DNA from: Anas platyrhynchos
Lineage: Eukaryota > Chordata > Aves > Anseriformes > Anatidae
Assembly: GCF_047663525.1 (NCBI RefSeq)
Contig: NC_092600.1
Coordinates: 3,468,001-3,532,000, forward strand
Direction of reading: 5' to 3'
DNA length: 64,000 bases
The notes below the pieces were generated by a model. The model searched no databases and had not been told where the DNA came from. It saw only the letters and a list, made by a program, of their open reading frames with translations. Shown one piece after another: positions 30,761 through 43,520 of this stretch. The translations under genes were made by a program, and so were the position numbers. The number at the start of each line of letters is the position of its first letter. Position 1 is the stretch's first letter.

Positions 30761-33700
30761 CCTGGCACCTGCTGCATTGTAGGGGAACAAAGCCAAGGCA
30801 AGCAAGGCGACTGCTTTTATATGATTCAGGATGACACCAGGACCCTGCTGCCTACTCTGTTTCCTAAGTGGTTTTAATCCTTGGTGTTGGACTGTGAATA
30901 CTCAGGCAAGGATGCTGTGTGGTTGTCCTTAAAGGGCATCCCTATCCCTAAAGTGCTGCTGGATGTAGTAAGCTATAGGCACCCCCTTCTACACTGATTA
31001 ATGCCAATTTTCTGAAAAGGAACTGGCTCCTCAGATAGCCCACGCACATTCAAAGCCCTGGGGAATCCAAAAAGCGAACCGCAAGGTGTTTCATTTTCGC
31101 AACAGGACATGTCCAAATGAGATCAGTGCTGAACAGGTCTCTAACCCAGTCCCAGGTGAGCTCTTAGGGAGATTCAGAGGTGCAGAAGCACCAAACAAAA
31201 AACCACCCACCCCCAAATTCAGTGGTTGTGTGGCTGCAGCACGTAACCCCCTGCACACTGAGGGTTTCTTTTAAAGCTTGCTCCAGGGGTAGCTGAGATC
31301 TGTTTGCTCTTGCCCTTTAATCACAGCAATGATACTCCCCAGAATCAAGAGTTAGAGTTATTAAACAAAAATCCCCATAATTTAAAGCCCTTGCAAACCC
31401 TTAATTAAGCCCCCATCTGCTGCAGCCAGGATAGGTGCTCCCCATCTCTGTTCTTTTTCTGCTGAGCTGTGTGTTGGTAATGATGGGTATTTTTCATAGA
31501 CTGATTTCCACCTCCCCCTGGGATAGAAAACATATGTAACATCTTTAAAAATAAAAAAAATGAATGACCTAACGATGCAGACTTTGAAAATTTGACGGAA
31601 GATTAGTAGGCTGTAATCAATCATAAAATCACACAAGGATGGCACACTGGAGAGCCGACGTGGTGAAGAAGCACGGGTGTTAGCTGCTGAAATTAAACGA
31701 GGAATCAGCTAGAGAACAAGGCAGGGATGATAAAGTGTGTAAATGTTGAACACAACGATGTTGTGGGGCTGCACATCGGCAGTGGGACCAGGACAGGGCT
31801 TGCAAAGCTCTGCCGAGGTGTCTGCCCCAAACTCGGGGCTCCACTGCCTTCACTCTTGGGGACAAAAATATGTCCAGCTCACGATCCTTTCCAAAGGCCT
31901 TTCTTTGGCAGCCTTTCCTGGCAGTTGGCTGTCTCTGAAAAGGCAGGCAGTTGTTGCTAAAGGAATTTGGAAGCAGAATGGAGCCCTAATGCTGCGGGAG
32001 AGGGCTGTGCCCAAGGCTGTCCCCAGTGTGGATGGGTCTGGCTTTGTGCTAGTGGTTCAGCTTTCCGAGGAGGGGCTGGGTGGGCAGTCAGCCTTCCTCC
32101 TTCCCTTCACCCCCTGTGCTAGGGCATCGCTTTGTCCCCAGGAGGATTTCAGAGAAACTCAGTGAAATCAGACAGAGCTGCTGCATCTTGGTCCCAACCC
32201 CTACAGGTGACAGCCAGGCCATGGGAGCTTCCTCAAGATGTGGATTTATGGATGTTCTCTGAGACCAGGGGACCTAAGAGTTAACGTGAATTTCAATCAA
32301 GAAGACATTAAGAAGGGCAGAGGGAAAACAGATTAGCTGTCCTCTTGCCTCGCTCTATAAGATGAGACAACAAGAGAATGTGATGAGACCAATGGAAAAA
32401 TAAAAGGAAATGAGAAATCAAAGGAAATGCTGCTTTACGGGTTATTTCATATGGCGAATTTGGGAAATTTTCCCTGTAGGAGATCAAATATTCTCTTATA
32501 TTTTTAGCAGAGCTGGGTAAGACATGACTGCAAGGACAAAACCCGTGACAGAGGCTGATCCCCTGCAGGGGTTGGGCAGGCAATGGCCCATCTCAGACGA
32601 AGCAGCGGGGTGCTGATAGACGCTGCCCTGGGCTCGTGGAAGCTGCAAAAATAATTGCTGTGTTCATAGGCTGGTGTGATCACCCCGTCCTTTTGGTACC
32701 AGCAGCCAGCGGCTGGTGCCCAGCCTCCCGTGAGCAAAGGCTCAGGGTTTTTGCCGTGACCTGATGCTGCCAAAACCACCTCCTCTCTGCCGGTGCTCCA
32801 GCAGTTGGGCTTTGCCCCTGCCCTGACACACAGCCCCTGGTCTGAGATCTGTGCCAGCTGGCTGACAGCAGGCAAGTGCTGCCAGAGGCCGAAATGAATG
32901 ATTTATCTCTGTGCTGCTGTCACTGCTTCTTAAGACTGAGGGCTCTCTAATTAACTCCTTCGCCTTTATAAATTCTTCATCAGGATTTGTATCTCCGGCG
33001 CTTTGCACATGTTTGTGGTGGTATCAGCTACACTAGCCAGTGTTTTCCCGGTGGTATCAGCTACGTTAGGCACCAGTTTCCCCTGCAGGCATCTCATCTC
33101 AGTGGGCTTTTCTTTCTACTTCGCAATGCCTTTGGCTGTGCCATGAAGCACCCTCTCCCCTTGCCATATTGAAATCTCCACAGAAGTGGCACTTTGGTGA
33201 CCTACGAGCTACATTCCAGCAACAAGAACACCTCAATTGCAGTAACAGGCTCCAAAACCAAAACACAGAGAGCACCACGAGAAAGCTTTTAAGCAGCAAT
33301 TGCTCGCCCTGCCTGCAAGCAGCGGTGCCAGCACAACGCAGGCCAGCTCCACGTGTCCCGAGCCTTGCTTCCTGCATGTGAGCGGGTTGTTTTGATACCC
33401 TACACTCGGAATATCCTGCTTTCTCTAATTGCATTTTGTGCCTGCCTTGGGAAAAGGCTGCTGTGCGGCGAGCACAGCTGTGCCCTGCGCCCCCGCCGTG
33501 CGTGGCCCACCCCGCGGCTCCGAGGGCGCCAGGTGGGATGGCCGCCCTGCAGGCTCTGCTCCTGCCAAGGAGACACTGGGAATGTTGGCCCTGTCTTCAA
33601 AGGTCCGCTTCGGCCCTTGATGTTCCTCACCGGAGAAGGTCAGCGGAAGAAAGTCGCCTGGGAGCCGCTCTCCGGAAGCGAAAACGGGATGCTGGGTTGG

Positions 33701-35330
33701 CTCCTGGAGAGCAAAGCGCGCTTTGTGAGAGGGAGCAGCAGCCCACACAGTTTTTAGGCATGTTTGTACCCGGAGCAATGGCCTGAGCACGTAAATAGCT
33801 CCAAATGAAGCTATCAGATAAGGCTGGCTGCAAGAAAGGGAAGGAGGCAGAAGTTTGCCTTTCCCACAGCACTGGCCTGATGCTCTATCTGTGGTCACGC
33901 TAGCTGGTCAGAAGGACTTCATCAGCCAAGAACACAATTACTGATTTGGTCATTGTATTTGTAGGACAGGGTGGCCTTGTTTTCCTTTAAGGAGCTCTTA
34001 AAACAGCCCAGCTCAGTCTAAGGAGACGCTCCCCCCCTTCCCTTCTTCACCCCCATGACTACGCGCAGTGGTATTTCCAACTATGCTGAAACTCTCCAAA
34101 ATTTCCCCTTTATTTCTTTTTGGAATTCTGGACACAGCAGCAACAGACAGCTGAGGATGTAGTACCCTAAAGTCACATTTAAAGACATTTAAAGACAATT
34201 ATGTTAACTTTCAGACACTTCTGGGCCTGCCCCAGTCCACTGGGCATTACTGACGTTCGTGACTTCCGTGCCAGCCCATTCCTTCTTTGTGGCCTCTTGT
34301 GCAATTCACTTGGCGTCACGCTTGGTGCTGCAGAGATGGGAATCTGGCTGGTGAGGGCAAATGGGAAAAAAGGTGCTGCAAGTGTTTTCTCAAGTGTCAG
34401 CCCGTTATTTTAAGGGATAATTTGTGCCTCTGTCTGTACAAACCCATCTGGGGCTGGAGCATGATAAGACAAGCCAATCTTTAACATTCTTCAACTTCTG
34501 TTTTGTGCTGCTGGGAGACAATTTCCAGGGCGAGGCCCCTGGATTTTGTATGTAGCCTGTCTCTAGCAGAGGCAGGCATGGTACACATGAGGTCCAAATT
34601 CTCAGATTCCCTGCAATTGTGGAAAAAAAGGAGCAAGAGACCAGTAGATGTTTCTAGTAGCCTTCAGCTTAATGCCCTTTGCTTTGTTTTCTTCAGCCTC
34701 CAAGGAAAAAAACATTTCTGCAGTGTGTCAATGCTTACTGCTGTTCAAACCTGTTCAGTGCTTGTTGTGTATAAATGAGAGCTGGTCTGTGGATAGCTCT
34801 GGTTCCAACATCTACTGGGCAAGGTCAGGGTGGGAAGAGAAGCACCACAATGATCGTGGTGCAAATAACAGCAATCCCAGTGCTAGACCAGGGGCTGCTT
34901 CTGTCATACATGGAGCGTGGTGGAGACTTCCCAGTAGGGCAGCCCAGCCCCTTGTCCCTACACAGGGCAGGGCAGGCTGGGATTTTAATGTATTTCTGCC
35001 TCAAAAAGCTCCTCCTGGTGTTCTTCAGGCCCAGCTCTGGTTTTGCAGCATTATGCTTTATTGTTCTTGAACATTTCCATGTCCAAGACACAGCGCCTTT
35101 CCATGGTGGAGTTTGCTGGATGTTGGGCTGGCAGGACTGACAGAGTATTGTATGGAATTTGGGGAATTCCTTAAACAATATAAAGCACCTATCAGGCCTT
35201 CAGGACATGTCAGGCAGCACAGTCCCATCAGCAGATCTGCTGTGGAACAATCTGGCTCTTTTCAGTGTGTAGTTTTAACCATCTCGGTGGCCAGATCCCA
35301 TGTCTTTTCCCTAATTTGTTCAAGATGCGT
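30761..35330. other. Intergenic, no gene seen
   Basis: This is unique sequence. It holds a two-copy 33-base repeat at 33018-33083, a GGGAAATTTTCCC palindrome at 32462-32474 and a doubled ACATTTAAAG word near 34175-34197. Open frames up to 157 codons on both strands (33.4-33.9 kb) overlap each other and have no recognisable domain. I found no SLC25A48 exon, although that gene is expected further out on this side by synteny. Confidence 0.5.
33018..33083. repeat. Two-copy tandem repeat, 33-base unit
   Basis: GTGGTATCAGCTAC begins both copies at 33018 and 33051. The rest of the unit is about 70 percent alike. This is a local duplication of unknown role. Confidence 0.8.
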
Positions 35331-35339
35331 GCTATAAAT

Positions 35340-35760
35340 CACCCCGACTTTGACCCGTGAAGGAAAACTAACTTGACAAATCACCTTCTGCTTTCATTTT
35401 TGTCAGGATGTTATTTATGAAAATGGGCAGGTCGCTGATAGCTCTGGCTATTGTTGCCCAGGAGCCCGTGGGTTTGATGTATGTTCAGCCTGGGTCCGGG
35501 CGGGTGCCTTTCCTCTGCTCTTCGTTTCTCATGTTAAAACTTGTGCCTTATGGTGAAGAATTTGATTTATTAAAAAACACTTCATAATACAGCAAGGCAG
35601 ATGTCAGCTATGTTAAATGCCTCCATAAATTTTGCCTCTCTCGAGCAGATTAAACATGCAATTATTTGAGGAATGATGAAGGCGTCCTGCACCAAAGCAA
35701 CATTTCAGTAACCTGATAACGTGAGCAGCTTTAGCCATGTCTCTTACGGAAACGAAGCTG
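35340..35760. promoter_or_regulatory. Candidate conserved non-coding block
   Basis: This is unique sequence with GAATTTGATTTATT near 35560, GCAGATTAAACATGCAATTATTTGAGG near 35646-35671 (homeodomain and TCF-type cores) and CCTGATAACG near 35711. No coding frame and no repeat. Evidence is texture only. Confidence 0.25.
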
Positions 35761-38700
35761 TGTGATTGTGCTGCCTCTCTCTCCTCCCACAAGAAGTATC
35801 TAAACCTGCGAGCTATTTCCAGTGCAGCCTAACAGGGGGCTGATATCTCACAGGCAATTTCGGAAGAGTTGTAAGTGATGGGGCTGGGTGCTTTAGGGCG
35901 ATTTGGTGACTCTGAGCTCATGTACCTGCCTGCTCTGAGATGCCGCAGAGCCACACAGCAATGGGACATGGGTAGACAGGGGCATGGCTCGGGGCTGTGG
36001 TCTCCAGCCCCAGCTTGTGGCTGAGCCTGGACATCACTTGCTGTGCCCTTGTCCCACTCTCCCTGCCTGTAAAACAGAAGTGCCCATTAACTAATGAAAC
36101 AAGGGGAGGGTTAATGACTTCATGGCCATGCAAAGACTGTAAACTATTCAAAGAACTCCTAGAAGCCATACCATGGGCTTGCACAGGCAAAATCATAAGA
36201 CCAGTCCTTTTCAAAATTGGATTTTTAAGGTTTGATTTCCTTTAAGCAGGGTGAATTTTGCATAATCAATGCCTTAGCCCTCTTGAGCATCCTTGTCCTC
36301 TCCTGGCTGCTGGAGCCACGCACGCTGTGGCCCTGCCCTGGCAGCATTTCTACCCCATGGCTGGTGGGTGGGTGCCCATGGGTGGCACTTTTCTCTCCCG
36401 CAGGATGAGAGAAACCGGCCCCACGCCTCCATTTCCACATCTCCAGCACAACCTCGTCTGGCCTTTGCAGTTTTCCAGCTGCCAAACCTTGTATAAACTG
36501 CTGTTGCATATTGCTGCCATCAATCATCAAAGCCTTTTAGAGGGGTTGCGTTGTGCTTCCTTACAGACTATAACCTCCTTATCATCCTCAGATAATCTTG
36601 CTACGGCTTCATACCTACCTGCACGATCCACTTATCAGCCAATAAATCCCAGCAAGTTCGCCAGGTGGGTTCACTGCTGCAGGTTCCCCAGGCTCAGACT
36701 GATGTGCTCCCTGCCCAATATTTTTTTGCAGTGATACTTACAGCAAACACACCTTGCCCCACCTCTCCCCAGATGAACTGGCTTCATTTTTATTCCCCAG
36801 CCATTACTACCTGCTGTTTTCACCCTGAGATGTTTCCTGTTTAGCTAGCCTCTTTTCCTACTCTATTCTGGAGGTAATGAAATGTTCTGCTCGCTCCTTC
36901 CATCTGCAGGCATGAGCAGAGCAACCTGAATTCCACATTTGCACTTTGGAGCCTTCCCACTCTGCCTTGCCTCGATATATTTATGCTGCAAATATTTAAG
37001 GGCCAAAGGTGGAACTTGAGGAGAAAGTTGACTTTTATTCTGTGAATAAAAAAATCTGGATTAGGTGCTTGTCTCTGTCACCTGGATCAACATGCTTCTG
37101 CTGAAGATGCCAAAAAAAAAAAAAAGAAAATAAAAAACATAAAAAACCCAACACCAAACACCCTCCAGAAAAATCAAAGCTGGAGAATTCAAGTACGACA
37201 ACTTTCAGGGAGTTGCAGGTGATCTGGGAGATAAGATTTAAGTTGCAGTTGAAGGAGTTCATTGAAGTAGTTTTAAAATATGTAGGTATAAATCCCCAAT
37301 TCTCTACATGCAGAGCTAAGTGTGTTCCTCTGCATTTCTTCTGCTGAATGTTAAGTGGATCAGTTTTACTGAGGTTACCTCAGGTTTTTTATTTTTATTT
37401 TTTCTAGTGGAATTTAATTCAACACAAACCCTACTACTTAGTCTTTTTGGCCGTATTTCCTCATTTAGGTGCTTGTGCAAGGAAAGGTTGAGAGCAATCA
37501 GAAAACACTGGAAGTTAAACAAATGTTCCCTAATCTCTCTCCAAGCCCATACTGAAATGTTATTAGTATTTTTGGGCTTGTCTGGATTAGTTTCTTAAGA
37601 AGCTGAAGCTGAACAGATCTAAATAGATTATTAATTTAGTAAAACACAACCTCTCCGGGGGCTGAGCCAAAGGAGTGTCACGTTGCTTTGCTTTTCTGCC
37701 ACGTACACACAGGTTTTTGGGGTGGATACAGGGGACAGTGTGAACAGAGAGCTCTTAGCACATGTCATGTGGATATCCCATGGCAGCAATGGGAGCCTTC
37801 ATCCGCTCCTCCCCCTCCTCACCATGCTCATGGTTGTGTGTTTGACTTTAAAGACCTGAGCTGGAAGCTCCTTGTGCCTTAATGTTTCTACCCCAACGTC
37901 AATTTGATCTTTAGCTTATGGTGATGGATGTCATTACCCTTCTCAACCAGTCATTCTTCAATTCTTCTGAAATCTGCTGTCTTGTATCTCTATCCAGTGA
38001 GGAGAAGCTGCATAAATAGTGGGTACAAGTACGGGGTTGGAAAAGGAGCTGGCAGAGCTCTGAGGATGGGGTTATTGCCTAGCACTGGTGTTGGCTGGAT
38101 GGAAGCTGAGCTTCCCATGGGACAGAGCTGGCCAAAGTGGCAATGCCCTGGGAGGCATGAAACAATTGATCAGTCAGTGGCATTACTTCCAGGAACACAG
38201 CATGAGTAGCAGTATTTGTTATTTAAACCACTTCCATTGCGTGCTGGAGGCTTCACCCATCCATCCATCTGGAGACAGTGTGAGCAACTTGCCACAGCGA
38301 GTTTTTTTCCTGTGCCCAAACTGTGCTGGAAAAAAAAAAAAAAGTCCTAATTGTCAAGGAACTTAGAGTTCATAATCGAATATTTAATAATCAAGGAAGG
38401 GCTACAGCTGAACAGGTCTGGCTGCAGGAGGAGCCCGTAAATAAGAGCAGCCTGACCCAAGGCCTCCCACTTGCTGCACAGGACCGACGGCCGGCTCCTG
38501 CCCCTCATCCTCGGTCCCCTTCCAGCAGGACCGTGTGGCCTGGAGCAGGGTCATGCATTGGTGTCCCCGGCAGTGCGATTTGGCTCTGTCTGTCCTACAG
38601 CTGAGACAAACCAGCCCGTGAGACGCGGAGGGTCCATCCCTGCTGGCTGAGCGCGGCTGATTGCAGCACCTGGGCCTAAGTGTGAGAGTAATTCCTGCAG

Positions 38701-41700
38701 GCCTGAGCATCGGTGGTAGGGAAAAGGTTGTGTTTTGGGAGCTTTCCCTAAGTGACACCTGCTTCAGCAGCTGAAGTGCCCTGAGGCTGTTCGCTTTTCA
38801 TTACTTGAGGGTTTTTTTTTAACCCTTTTCACCAGGATGGCTCCTGTGGTTGTAGTATGATGGCAACGCTTAGGATTTAGGGCTGGTGTTACAGGGGGAA
38901 GAGCCTTCCTGCAGGGCTCAGACTGGATTTATAGCATTTCCCTCCTTTCCCTGAGGATTTCTGTGGTGGGAATTGGCTGCCCTGAGCTGACAGCAGACGC
39001 TGGGGCAGTCACACCGGTGTCCTCGCTCACCAGCAGAGATGGGGCTGGGCTTCAGACATGTCTGTCTCATTCCATAGCCTGCTGAAGGACCTGCAGGGAC
39101 TGCTCAAATACCACCATGCCCCTGTTGAAAAAGTCTCATCTTAGGTTATTCCTAGAGCCAAAGCTTCCACCAAATTCCGAGAAGTGGGAGGCGTGTTATT
39201 CAGTCTGCATAAATGGGTCAAAATCTCCGGGGTTTAGGTCGCTATGTTGAAAAGAAAACCTCCTCACATTTAGGGACAAAATATTTTCACAATTGCTATG
39301 AATCTGCCAAAGAAAATACAATTCTCTGGTCTTTAAGGTGTTAGGAAGGAAATCAGAATGAAACTTGCTGAGATCAGAATAGCAAAGCTTGGAAACGCGA
39401 AGCAATCTGTCTCGTGTAGCAGCTACATCCAGAATCAGCAGCAATAAGTCTCAGCTTAAGCAAAGGCTGAATTTTTCTGGGTTCTTTTTCTGTTTCCATA
39501 GTTTTCGATAGGAAAATGGAGTTTACACATAGCACTGACATTGTTAGTATTCTTCCAGCTGCTTTCTGTTTAGCAGAGTGAGTGTCTCACATTTATCTTG
39601 TACTCTTTAAATAACCAGAATTTTATTAGTGCCTCCTTCTAACCTCTCTAAACAGAGTACTATTTTGGGAAGAACAAGACAATTTTGCATAGGAAAACAT
39701 GGAGTGCTATATAAAATGTGAGAGGAAGGGAAGGGAGTGATAATGAGTAGAGCTGAGCAGAGTGTCTCTGGATGGTTTTCTGAAGGAAAATGCCCCTCTG
39801 CAAAATCAGCATTTACAAAGGACAAATTTCAGTGTCATGATGTACTTTTAATTTCCTTTTGGAAAAATTAAATGGATATTCTAGATTTACTGGAAAAGCA
39901 CTTCTCAGTTCGCATTCCTAGGAAGGGGCTGTCTGCACTGGCAGGAAAGAAATCTGCACAAGCTTTGGGACTGCTCCGTTCCATGAATTTTCCCCAAGGA
40001 AGAGCGATTTTGACCACTTGGACTGATGCAGACCCAGGATGAGTCTGCTGGCCTGGGGGTGCTGTGAGCAACTGCCATGCTTTCATGCTTGGTGTCATTC
40101 CCCATACAGATAAAACAGAGTCATTTCTAGGGATACAGCAGCATTGATGCAATTGATGCAACAGAAGGATTATTGCCCAGTTTGGACGTTTCAGATTTCT
40201 TTTCTTTGATTTCTGAACAGGCTTCCAGGAAAACCCATCTAGGTTGCTGAAGGTACTACTATGATTCATGACTTGTTCACATTTTCCAGTAAAAAATAGC
40301 TTAATCCATTTAAGTCCCTTCAAAATTAATTGGCGTGTTTAGCAGTTTCCAGTAATAAATATTCTTACATCTGTTCCATTGTTTCCTGCTGAAAACTTGT
40401 TTTGATTTTAATTAATTTCTGACCATTCTCCCTGGCCTCTGTTTGGGGAAATGGTTCACTTTTTTTTTGGTGTGTGTGTGTCATTTGGGGCTGGGAGTGG
40501 TGGCAGAGGGTGGCAAAGGCATTTGCCAAAATGGTTTGAGTTTGTTGTGGAAGAGAAAACGGCAGGGCAAAGGTCGAACATGCTGCCTGCAAAATATTTA
40601 CAAGTCTTTTTTCAATGACCGTCACAGCTTATCGCTCGGTGTTTTAATTATTGAAGTACCTCCCGAACGAAAATGGTGCATGCTGCCCTCAGCTTGCGGC
40701 AGCGGGGTTTTGGACAGCCCAGAGGCATGCTCGTAAATCCAGACATTTACGGGCACATTTCTTGTGCCGAAGAGCACCACAAATCTCCTCCCAGACAACA
40801 ACAAATTGCAGCTTTGGACAAGGCAGCGTTCAGCCCCAACTGCTGAGGTTTGATTACCTGAAGCCACTCTGGATTTATTTTTTTCTCATCCATATGAGCA
40901 TGTAGCAAATCCCCCTGAGCAATGTGGTTAGCTTCTCCACCCATACGACAATGTTATGTCAAGCCTGTGTTACATATTGAGTAGCTGGTGGTGGTGGTTG
41001 CTGTCATATTGCTGCTCGATTGCCCCAGGCTTTTCTAAAGTCAGCTTTGCTCAATGTAGATCTGGGGTAAAACATTTTGCATGGAGGGTTTCCTCAAGTG
41101 TTTATATTTTAATTGCATTTCCTGTGAATACTCCCTACCCTGGAGTGGGGAAGTCCAAGGACAAAGCCGGGCAGGAGGCACAGATTCCCTCAACGGCCCC
41201 TTTCCCCCAAACCCTTGGCTCCAGTCGTTGCACTGCAATCTCTTTGGTGATTTATTTTAGGTCAGTTCCTGCCGGCGGTGACAACTGACTTTGGGTGATC
41301 TGTGTGCTTAATATAACCGGTAGGATCCTTGGGGAATGTTATTTATCTTGAGTTATGGACTGGTTAGTGACATGTATGCCTTGTGATGCACAACTGGTTT
41401 ATAGATTTGAGTAAAAACACATACACGCATATTGTCAGCAATCCATTTCCAAGAATTTGGTCCTATTATCTTTTTACTTTTCAGAGCGCAATACGGCTGA
41501 AACTATTGACATGGCAAGAAATTGAAGTGCCTATTGAGGATTTTTAGCTTCCTCTGGGATCCTTAGAATAAATTAAAAGATAGTTTATGGAAAAATACCA
41601 TGTGAATTACAGACTCCTACTCACATGGGTGACTGTTCAGTCAAAGCAGTAAGACCCACGCTCTGCCCGGACTGTGCAGGAGATGTTTTGATTTTCAAGC

Positions 41701-43020
41701 AGAGCTGGGGAACCAAGAAGTAGAAGGGACTGGGAGCTAAATACAGTGTTTATTTTTTCCAGAAAAACAAGGTTTCCAATGGGACTAAGTACCTGGAAGT
41801 CATCTACTGCAGTGGGTATTCTGTGGCTGGCACTTTCTACAAAAAAAGGCTCTGTTAGTGCACACAGGCAAACCCACCCAAATCAGGTCACTTTTGTTTG
41901 TGCTTCTGGAAGTCATTTCAGCCCCTTGCACGTGCACCCCATCCCTGAGCTCTTCTGTCTCCCCAGCTGCTCTTTGGGTTCCTTGAGGTCCAGGTCTGAG
42001 CCTTGGATGCTGTGTTATAAAGGTGCAGCCTTCGTCTTTCCCCCTGAGCATCAGGTCCTGCTTGCTGTGACTGTCCTCCATCCAAATTTTGCAGATGTCC
42101 TTAAACATTTTTGAGTGCTTGTCACTGTGCAGAAGGGACGAGTTGTGTGGTATTTTAGCACCTTGATGAATAAAATAATGTGCAGTGGAACAGTGGAAGG
42201 GGCCAGTAGGCAGGATGGGTTTCATTGGGGAAGAAAAAGGTGATTGGGATGAGAAATTAGAGGGTGGGATGGCGCCTGCCATAGCCCGGTCAGCATATTG
42301 CCCATGGAGAGGTTTCTAGGACAACTGCTGGGCTTTGGGAGCAGCGAAAGAATGGAGCCAAATCCTAAAGTCAGATGAGGAGCAAATGAGTAACATCTGC
42401 TGGGACGTGTGAAAGAGCCATTTGTGCTCCCTGCAACCCGACGCGTTGCTCCAGCAGCCACCGCGAGCGTGGGCTGGGCTCTCTGTCCCCACATGCATGC
42501 CGGTCTGTGGAGGGGGTCGTTAGGGATAATTTATGTGCTCATTACAGCCGTGGATCTGGACACTGCCCTGTGCTTCACTGGTGCATCCTGCTGGACATGG
42601 GTGCTTGCACGGGAGCTTTGCTTCAGCTCCGTGTATTTGCAGAGAAGTCTCCATCCTGTCCGGAGCCTGCTGAGAGGTGAGGTCCCAGAGATGCTGCTGC
42701 TCTACCTACCTTTGTTATTTACATTCCTGGGTCATACATCATGGGATTCTACTCTTCTTTCACCCCCCTGCTCTGGCAGGCAGCTCTCCAGCCATCCTAC
42801 CACTGGGGCGGGAGCTGGGGAGTGGGTGCAGGGAGCTGAGCATCCTCAGCATCTCACCGGGGCTGCCTGCGGGTGAAATTCCTATTGACTTTGACGGGGC
42901 GAATAAGCTTCCCTGCTTCTCTTTCCGGCCCCTCTGCCAATTTGTTGGGTCAGCTTCTTGTCTGTAATTAGGCTATTTTTTGTGCTGCAGAGTGCGGTTG
43001 GAAGCGTTGGAGCCAGAGGT
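35761..43020. other. Gene desert, nothing specific
   Basis: This is unique sequence throughout. I see no credible exon, RNA gene or transposon. An AT-rich enhancer-like patch lies at 36480-36660, with small A-runs near 37112 and 38330 and a short GT tract at 40469-40480. Open frames up to 160 codons are scattered on both strands and have no recognisable domain. Confidence 0.5.
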
Positions 43021-43029
43021 AGCGAGGAG

Positions 43030-43520
43030 CCCAGCAGGCTGGCACCTGCGGCGGGTAATCAGCGCCGCTTCACTCCGCTCGCACTCGGGAAGCACACAAA
43101 AGAGCGAGCAATTTTGAAAATGAGAACGAGCAGCCCGAAATTTCTAACAGCAATTATGTTCTCACAGCTGTGCTGCCTGCCCCGAATACATAGAAATCAA
43201 GTCAAAACCAAACTCCTCTACCTCAAAGAAAATTAACCTTCAGATTTAAGCTCAATGAGAAGTGAACTTACTTTCCCTTCAAATGAATAATATAGTCCTG
43301 AAAATCCTAGTGGCAAATTATGTTGTAATTACATTCTTTGAATGAAAGTTTGTCAGTCCAAACCAAACAAATAGAAACTCAGGCAAGGCAATAGAGAGAT
43401 TATATTTGGAATAAAATTTGGCCTTGGTATATTGTTTTCATGCTGAAGCTAAGCCAAAGTTAATCTACTGTAATTGCATCTATCACCAGCTTCTAGTATA
43501 AATAACGGAGACAACCCCAG
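43030..43520. promoter_or_regulatory. Candidate conserved non-coding block
   Basis: This is unique sequence with CGGGTAATCAGCG near 43053, AGCAATTATG near 43149, CAAATTATGTTGTAATTACATTC at 43314-43336 (paired homeodomain cores) and ACTGTAATTGC near 43467. The density of TAAT/ATTA cores is high for its length. It is a candidate distal enhancer of the locus. Confidence 0.28.

Noticed and set aside
33425..33898. 157-codon minus-strand frame with overlapping plus-strand frames
   Set aside because: Three frames are open at once in GC-rich DNA, none with a recognisable motif. I looked for SLC25A48-type carrier motifs (PLDTVKTRLQ-like) and saw none.
38246..38266. CATCCATCCATC as a microsatellite
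   Set aside because: It has only about three copies, too short to call.
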